A stretch of DNA of 64,000 nucleotides from Microbacterium sp. SMR1 (GTDB lineage: Bacteria; Actinomycetota; Actinomycetes; Actinomycetales; Microbacteriaceae). The notes beneath the pieces are model-generated. The model saw nothing but the letters and a program-made list of their open reading frames with translations. It had not been told where the DNA came from and ran no database searches. The stretch's first letter is position 1. Every line of letters begins with the position of its first letter. Made by a program: the position numbers and the translations under genes. This document shows positions 58,917-64,000 of this stretch, piece by piece. Location of the stretch: the NCBI RefSeq assembly GCF_003289625.1, contig NZ_QMBN01000002.1, forward strand, positions 987,797 to 1,051,796. Reading direction: 5' to 3'.

Positions 58917-61703
58917 TCAGGCGTCGAGCAGAGAGCGGACCTCCGCGGCCTCGGCGGGGCGGCCGAGAGCCTCGTAGACGTCGCCGAGCTCGCCCGCAGC
59001 CACCTGGAGCAGCGGCGGGATCTCCGCGGCACGCTCCATGACCGACCGATAGAGCGGCACCGCGTCGGCCGCGCGCTCGTGCTGCGTGAGGACGCGTGCG
59101 GCGAAGAGCTCGGACGCGCCGGCAGAGCCCGCGTCGCCGACCTCGGCGAAGCCGTCGGCGGCCTGCAGAGCGGTGGCGACCGCCTCGTCCGCCTGCCCGA
59201 GCATCGCGAGCGCGCGGGCTCGGGAGTCGGTGATGTCGGCGGCGAGCCACGGGGCACCGAGACCGGACGCGATCTCGCGGGCCTCGTCGAGGGCTGTCAG
59301 CGCCTCCTGCTCGCCGCGGGCGGCGCGGACCTGGCCCTCCGAGTGCCGCGCTTCGGCGAGCAGGCCGCCCTGGTCGGGCTCGGTGCGCGCGATCGCGACC
59401 GCCGTCTCGAGCGAGGCGAGGGCGTCGTCGAACTCTCCGAACCGGTGCAGCAGGCGACCGTGCGACAGGAGGGCGTTGGCGCGACCCACCGCGGCCTCTC
59501 CCTCATCGAACAGCTCGGCGGCGAAATCCCAGGCGCCGACCGCGCGGCCGGGTTCGCCGGCGTCTTCGAAGGCGCGGGCCAGCAGCATGAGCGTCTGGGC
59601 GCGAGACGCCGCGGGCTCCTCGCGGTCGGTCTCGTCGGAGTAGACGTTCACGAGCAGCTCGGCGGCCTCGTCGGCCGAACCGGATGCGAGCAGCGCCCGC
59701 GCGAGGCGGTACTGCACCGCGGTCACGGAGTCGCCGTTCTCCGTCGCGGCCCGCTCGGCGAACCGGTAGCGCGCGACTGCCTCGCCCGGAGCGCCGGCGT
59801 CCTCGTTCAGCGCGGCCGCGAGCACGTATGCCCCCGGGAGCACGCTGCGCGCGTCGAGCTCGACGAGGATGCGGCAGAGCTCGTCGGCGTCGGCCACGCC
59901 GTCGAGGAACCTCTCCTGTCCGCCGCGCATGCGAGCGCGCAGGCCGAGCAGCCGGGCCCGTGCGCCCGCGCCGAGCGTGGGGTCCTCGAGGGCCGCGGTG
60001 ATCGTCGCGTCGCACTCGTCGAACGCCCCCACGGCGCCCTGGAACGACGCGCGCGCGAGCGTGACGATGCGCCGCAGGTCGTCGTCACCCAGGGCGGCGT
60101 CGCGGTCGCGGGCGTCGTCGAAGAGGCCGCGGGCCGTCTCGGGGTCGCTCTCGGCGACGGCCATGCCGAGCACGACCTCCACGATCGCGTGCAGGCGCGG
60201 CGGCACGCTCTCGCCGTCGGCGAGGAGCGCGCGAAGCGTCTCGAGGTCGTCGGGGGTGCCGCGTCCGAAGAGCGCGAGCCCGGCGCGCTCTTCGACCCGG
60301 GCCTCCGCGTCGCGACCGGCGGCGCGAAGGGCGTCGAGACGGTCCTGCAGGGCCGCTTGAGCGGCCTCGAGGTCGTCGCGCGCGACAAGAGCGGCGATGC
60401 GCGCCGAGTGGAGCTTTGCGCGCTGCTCGAGGGTCGCGCCGGGTAGGGCGGCATCCGCCGCAGCCAGGGCCTCGGAGGCGCCGTAGTCGCCGAGGTCGAT
60501 AGCCCGCTGGACGAGCTCTTCGGCCGACCGTGCGGCCACGGGGGCGACCCGGGGGAGCAGGGGCTCGGCGCTGAGGGGGAGCGAGTAGCGCTCCTGCCCG
60601 ACGGCCCAGGCCCGGTTGAGGCGTCGGCGGTGACCGTCGGTGCCGTCGCGGCGATCGAACTCGCCGGCGATCCGCTCGGCCTCCGTACGCATCACCGCGG
60701 CCAGCTCGGCGGCGCGCCACGGGCCGTCGTGGTCGCCGAAGAATGCGCGGAGCCGGTCGGAGTCGGCGCCCCGCACGATGGTGTCGGCGTGACCCGCGGC
60801 GCTGACGGCTTCCAGGGCGATCGCGAAGGCGGTGAGGGCGGAGAGATGGCCGTCGACTCCGAGCGCGTCGTGCGCGAGCCAGTCGAGGTGGCGTTCGACG
60901 AGCGAGAGTGCCCGTGCCTCGTTGCCGGTGATGGCGCAGAACACGATGTTGTCGGCGACGATGGCGAGGTTGTCCGCGTTGTCCTTCGCGAGCCGGTAGC
61001 TGCGCAGGTGGGCGAGGCGGGCTTTGTCGTATTCGCCCGCGTGCAGGTACGGAACGAGCGACCGTGCGAGCGCGTGCTCCGGCTCTTCGCCGCACGAGAA
61101 GTCGCCCTCGACGAGCTCTTCGACGAGGCGGATCGCCTCGTCCTCGCGGTCGGTGTCGATGAGGTAGCCGGCGACGACGCTGCGGACGCACGCCTCGCAG
61201 TGGCTGTGGCTGTCGCGGGGTGTCGTCTCGAGCTTGGTGCGAAGCTGTTCGGCCTCGTCGAGGCGGCCGGCCATCCACGCGTTCTCGAAGCGGGCCATGA
61301 GGACGCCGCTCTGACCGAGCCCGGCGGCGCGGTAGTGGTTCTCCATGTCGTCGAGCACGGCGGAGATCTGTTCGCGGTCGAACGCCGGGGATGCGGCCAG
61401 GCTGTCGGCCATCCACTTGAACTGCCACATGAGGTCGGCGGTCTCGTCGCCGAGGTCGGCGGGGAAGCGCTCGGGGTCGTCGTCATGCTTGCCGAGGCAC
61501 CACGCGAAGGAGGTCAGCATCGCCTCGGTGTCGCCGCTCATGCAGGCGGACGAGGTCAGCCGCATCCGGGCCCGGTACTCCAGGGGCTCGTCGCCCGCCT
61601 CGACGGCGAGGGCGATGGCCTCGTTGATGAGGGCTCGCTCTTCGATGCCGACCGGGGTGCGGTCGATCTGCTCGAACAGTTCGAGGATGCGGTCGCTGGT
61701 CAT
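58917..61703 (-). CDS. Large TPR-repeat protein paired with the HSP90-family gene
   Basis: The 928-residue protein consists almost entirely of amphipathic helix pairs. TPR-like units are easiest to see in the C-terminal third (for example FDEGEAAVGRANALLSHGRL, FGEFDDALASLETAVAIAR, LGQADEAVATALQAADGF). The N-terminal third has two CxxC-like cysteines (SHCEACVRSV). There is no signal peptide or membrane segment. The ATG at 61703 lies 36 bp after the HSP90-like stop on the same strand, so the two are cotranscribed. A TPR protein next to HSP90 suggests a co-chaperone or scaffold, which is inference. Confidence 0.82.
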   Translation of the reverse strand: MTSDRILELFEQIDRTPVGIEERALINEAIALAVEAGDEPLEYRARMRLTSSACMSGDTEAMLTSFAWCLGKHDDDPERFPADLGDETADLMWQFKWMADSLAASPAFDREQISAVLDDMENHYRAAGLGQSGVLMARFENAWMAGRLDEAEQLRTKLETTPRDSHSHCEACVRSVVAGYLIDTDREDEAIRLVEELVEGDFSCGEEPEHALARSLVPYLHAGEYDKARLAHLRSYRLAKDNADNLAIVADNIVFCAITGNEARALSLVERHLDWLAHDALGVDGHLSALTAFAIALEAVSAAGHADTIVRGADSDRLRAFFGDHDGPWRAAELAAVMRTEAERIAGEFDRRDGTDGHRRRLNRAWAVGQERYSLPLSAEPLLPRVAPVAARSAEELVQRAIDLGDYGASEALAAADAALPGATLEQRAKLHSARIAALVARDDLEAAQAALQDRLDALRAAGRDAEARVEERAGLALFGRGTPDDLETLRALLADGESVPPRLHAIVEVVLGMAVAESDPETARGLFDDARDRDAALGDDDLRRIVTLARASFQGAVGAFDECDATITAALEDPTLGAGARARLLGLRARMRGGQERFLDGVADADELCRILVELDARSVLPGAYVLAAALNEDAGAPGEAVARYRFAERAATENGDSVTAVQYRLARALLASGSADEAAELLVNVYSDETDREEPAASRAQTLMLLARAFEDAGEPGRAVGAWDFAAELFDEGEAAVGRANALLSHGRLLHRFGEFDDALASLETAVAIARTEPDQGGLLAEARHSEGQVRAARGEQEALTALDEAREIASGLGAPWLAADITDSRARALAMLGQADEAVATALQAADGFAEVGDAGSAGASELFAARVLTQHERAADAVPLYRSVMERAAEIPPLLQVAAGELGDVYEALGRPAEAAEVRSLLDA

Positions 61704-61739
61704 GCTGTCCTTTCATGGGGGACGAGGCGCGGGATGCGG

Positions 61740-63590
61740 TCAGGACGCAGGGCGCGCGGAGAGTTCGACGAGCGCATGGAGCGCGCCCATCATGAGCGCG
61801 CGGTCGTCGCCGCTGAGGGGGCGCTGCGCGGCGAGGAGAGCCTGGACGTAGAGGAGGTGGACCGTGCGTGCGAAGGCGAGGTCGTCGGGGATGTCCAGGA
61901 GCGAGCGCACGACCGAGTTCTGCCAGTTCAGGCACAGCCGAACGCCCCCGGACGCGCCCTCGGGCGACGCCGGGCGCAGCTTCTCGGCGGTCGCGTCGAT
62001 GCGGTCCATGACGCTTCCCCACAGCGGGCTGCCCACTGATCGGGCGCGGCCACGGTCGATCGCGCGCAGCGCTTCGGCGCCTGCGAGGTAGACCGCCGGG
62101 ATCTCGGCGGCGTCGAGAGAACGCACCGCGACGGTGCAGCCGACAGCCGACAGGGCGGAGCTCGCGCGCTCCTCCAGTGCGAGGACGCGGGCGCGGTCGT
62201 CGAGCGGGGGCGGATCGAGCCGGTCGAGTTCCTCAGCGAGGTCGACGTGCTCGACCGTGACGCCGTCGAACACGAGCGGGAGCAGGCGCACCAGTTCGGC
62301 GTCGAACAGATATCCGCCGTTGACGAGCGGCTGTCGCGGGTCGGCGATGCCGGCGATCTGGCGGTACTCGTCGACCGTCTCGACGTATCGAAGGTGGGGG
62401 AAGCGGCCGATCAGGTCGCCGACCCGCAACCGGCCGTGCGTGGTCTCGACACTCAGCCATCGTACGATGAAGGCGGCGAGCTCGTCGTCATGACGCACGA
62501 GCGACTTGAGAGCGACTTCGTGAACCGCGACGAACTGCGCGAGACGGTGCGGTTCGGTCAGGCCGAGGTCGAGCACCCAGCGCCGGATCGCGGCTCCGAG
62601 CTCTTGGCGTGTGTGCTCGAGAGCCTCATCCTCGACCAGCGCCTCTCGGCTCGCGGTCGGGCTGAGCGCCGTGGAGTCGATCACGGCTCGGACGAAGAAG
62701 GCCCAGTCGGGCAGGATGTCGTCGGCGTTCTCGCTCAGCAGCATCCGGCCGAGGTAGACGCGGGTGGCCTGCCGGGCGCCGGGCGGGGGAGCGTAGGGGA
62801 GGACGTACGCGGTTCCGACGGTGTCGGTTCCCGGGACGTGCAGGGGAATCGCGTCGAACGGGTCCTGGCCGAGCAGATCGCGCCCGTAGGCCCAGCGCGC
62901 CGCCTCGTCGATGCCGGTCGTGGCGGCACGGAAGGGGGGCGTGCGGGTCGTCAGCTGCTCGCCGCCGCCGGGAAGGTCGACGCGCACCGCGATGGGGAGG
63001 AACTCGCCGAAGGTCTCGGCCAGCTCGACCGTCGCGGGCGTGCTGAGGAGATCGCGCTGGCCCGGGCGCGGACGCAGGTGCACGCTCGTGCCGACCGGGA
63101 GGTCGTCGGGAATCGTCCGCACCGTGAACGTGCCGTCGGCGTTGCCCTGCCATTCGACGGCGTCGCCCCCGCGCGCGCTCCGCGATCGGATGACGATCGT
63201 CTCGGCCACCATGAAGCACGACAGCAGTCCGATGCCGAACTGCCCCAGGAAGTCGCTCCTGGGCAGGTCGAAGATGTCGCGCTTCGAGCTGCGGCCGACC
63301 GTCGCGAGGAGGTCCGTCACCTCTGAGGCGGTGAGCCCGATGCCGTCGTCGCGCACGATGAACTCGTCACTGCGGTCGCTGAGCGGGGTGATGCGGATGC
63401 CGCTCGACTGGCGCGGCATCCCGGCGGGGGATGTGCTCGCTTCGAACTCTGCCCGAGCGGTGATCGCGTCGCAGGCGTTCTGCATCAGCTCTCGCAGGAA
63501 GACGCGAGGACCCGAGTAGATGTGTCGACTCAGGAGGTCGACGATGCCGCGAAGGTCGACCTGGAACTGCTGTGATCGTCCGGTATTCAT
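61740..63590 (-). CDS. HSP90-family ATPase (divergent HtpG-like)
   Basis: The 616-residue protein has a GHKL ATPase domain with the HSP90 motifs FLRELMQNACDAI, VRDDGIGLT and LGQFGIGLLSCFMVA. A middle domain follows with RVYLGRMLLSENADDILPDW and the conserved SPTASREAL (canonical HtpG has LNVSREIL). The C-terminal dimerisation region differs from canonical HtpG. The ATG at 63590 is chosen because homology begins there (NTGRSQQFQVDLRGIVDLLS). This is not the housekeeping chaperone but the shorter actinobacterial HSP90-family branch, paired with a TPR protein. Clients are unknown. Confidence 0.9.
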   Translation of the reverse strand: MNTGRSQQFQVDLRGIVDLLSRHIYSGPRVFLRELMQNACDAITARAEFEASTSPAGMPRQSSGIRITPLSDRSDEFIVRDDGIGLTASEVTDLLATVGRSSKRDIFDLPRSDFLGQFGIGLLSCFMVAETIVIRSRSARGGDAVEWQGNADGTFTVRTIPDDLPVGTSVHLRPRPGQRDLLSTPATVELAETFGEFLPIAVRVDLPGGGEQLTTRTPPFRAATTGIDEAARWAYGRDLLGQDPFDAIPLHVPGTDTVGTAYVLPYAPPPGARQATRVYLGRMLLSENADDILPDWAFFVRAVIDSTALSPTASREALVEDEALEHTRQELGAAIRRWVLDLGLTEPHRLAQFVAVHEVALKSLVRHDDELAAFIVRWLSVETTHGRLRVGDLIGRFPHLRYVETVDEYRQIAGIADPRQPLVNGGYLFDAELVRLLPLVFDGVTVEHVDLAEELDRLDPPPLDDRARVLALEERASSALSAVGCTVAVRSLDAAEIPAVYLAGAEALRAIDRGRARSVGSPLWGSVMDRIDATAEKLRPASPEGASGGVRLCLNWQNSVVRSLLDIPDDLAFARTVHLLYVQALLAAQRPLSGDDRALMMGALHALVELSARPAS

Positions 63591-63738
63591 CCGCCTGATT
63601 TCGTTTCGGGTAAGCACCACCGATGGCGTCCTCGGTGCGACAGCAGAGCGTAACAGTTCCCGGTAAGGGCGCATTTCTGATTCGCGTCCAGAATCGACGC
63701 GCAATTATCGACCGCCGGCTCATGGCAACCGGACCGGT

Positions 63739-64000
63739 TCAGAAGGGTGGCGGCTCGTCGGGCGGTCCGCTGGATGCGGCGTGCGGTGGCGGATCCGTGG
63801 TGTCGATGGTGAAGCAGACGGCCGGTATGGGAACGTCTTCGCGGTAGACCCGGCCGAGGGGTGAGGTCCATTCGAGAACCCCGCCGCTGAGCTGTCGGAC
63901 TTCCCACTTGGTGAATTGCTTCATGGAGTGGTGTCGCTGGCACAGATGGGCGAGATTGAAGATGTGGGTATGCCCACCCAGGGCGTAATCGATGGTGTGG
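63739..64000 (-). CDS. HNH endonuclease, C-terminal part (5' end outside window)
   Basis: About 86 residues are visible. They contain HTHIFNLAHLCQRHHSMKQF, the His/Cys-rich end of an HNH motif, and LEWTSPLGRVYREDVPIP, as in DUF222-HNH proteins that are abundant in Actinobacteria. The beginning lies past the right edge. The function of this family is largely unproven. Confidence 0.8.
   Translation of the reverse strand, partial: HTIDYALGGHTHIFNLAHLCQRHHSMKQFTKWEVRQLSGGVLEWTSPLGRVYREDVPIPAVCFTIDTTDPPPHAASSGPPDEPPPF

Noticed and set aside
1..64000. Insertion sequences, prophage genes and CRISPR arrays
   Set aside because: No transposase, integrase, phage structural gene or regularly spaced direct repeats were found; the only dispersed repeats are the four palindromic elements.

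Overview
The window is GC-rich (about 70%), densely packed DNA. Many genes are coupled through ATGA or GTGA overlaps, GTG and TTG starts are frequent, and several genes look leaderless. This coding style and the gene set (CYP152 P450, DUF2510, DUF559, HNH-DUF222, RamB-type glyoxylate control) fit a Microbacteriaceae actinobacterium, most likely Microbacterium or a close relative. No transposase, integrase, CRISPR array, rRNA or replication origin is visible.

The most interesting region is 2.6-11.2 kb. A precursor gene (5768-6076) encodes a 102-residue peptide. Its last ~60 residues resemble the head-to-tail cyclised bacteriocins of the circularin A/uberolysin/AS-48 type. It is followed by a four-helix membrane protein, a SpoIIM/DUF95 membrane protein, an ABC ATPase, two membrane permease-like proteins and a second ABC ATPase, mostly translationally coupled. 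Upstream lie a NarL-type response regulator without an adjacent kinase, a divergent PadR/HAAS pair, a 24-residue two-cysteine peptide and a histidine kinase. Together these look like a regulated circular bacteriocin locus, possibly with its own signalling peptide. The left edge (0-2.6 kb) holds another two-component pair and a membrane protein.

11.2-32.4 kb is mostly housekeeping and stress functions. It contains an inositol-phosphatase family enzyme, an M23 cell-wall peptidase, tRNA-Thr and tRNA-Met, a CYP152 fatty-acid peroxygenase beside a DUF368 (PopT-like) protein, and a GH15/SMP-30/SDR carbohydrate group. It also has an ohrR-ohr peroxide operon, a small alarmone synthetase, a heterodimeric ABC exporter, a TauE/SafE transporter, two hot-dog dehydratases with murB, a DUF559 protein and an aspartate aminotransferase.

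32.5-41.9 kb carries an ABC transporter with its own two-component system, a lipoprotein, and the glyoxylate shunt (malate synthase, isocitrate lyase) facing a RamB-type regulator across a 20-bp perfect palindrome. Four copies of a ~67-bp inverted-repeat element lie at 30.1, 31.2, 36.1 and 37.3 kb, one pair flanking the DUF559 gene and the other the lipoprotein gene.

42-47.7 kb is a phosphonate/phosphite-type ABC uptake operon with a HAD hydrolase and an RpiR regulator. 47.7-58.8 kb is a putrescine/GABA catabolic block: PucR regulator, gabT, gabP, putrescine oxidase, universal stress protein, APC permease and two aldehyde dehydrogenases. It predicts putrescine to 4-aminobutanal to GABA to succinate semialdehyde to succinate. 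The right end carries a large TPR protein, an HSP90-family ATPase and the C-terminus of an HNH endonuclease.
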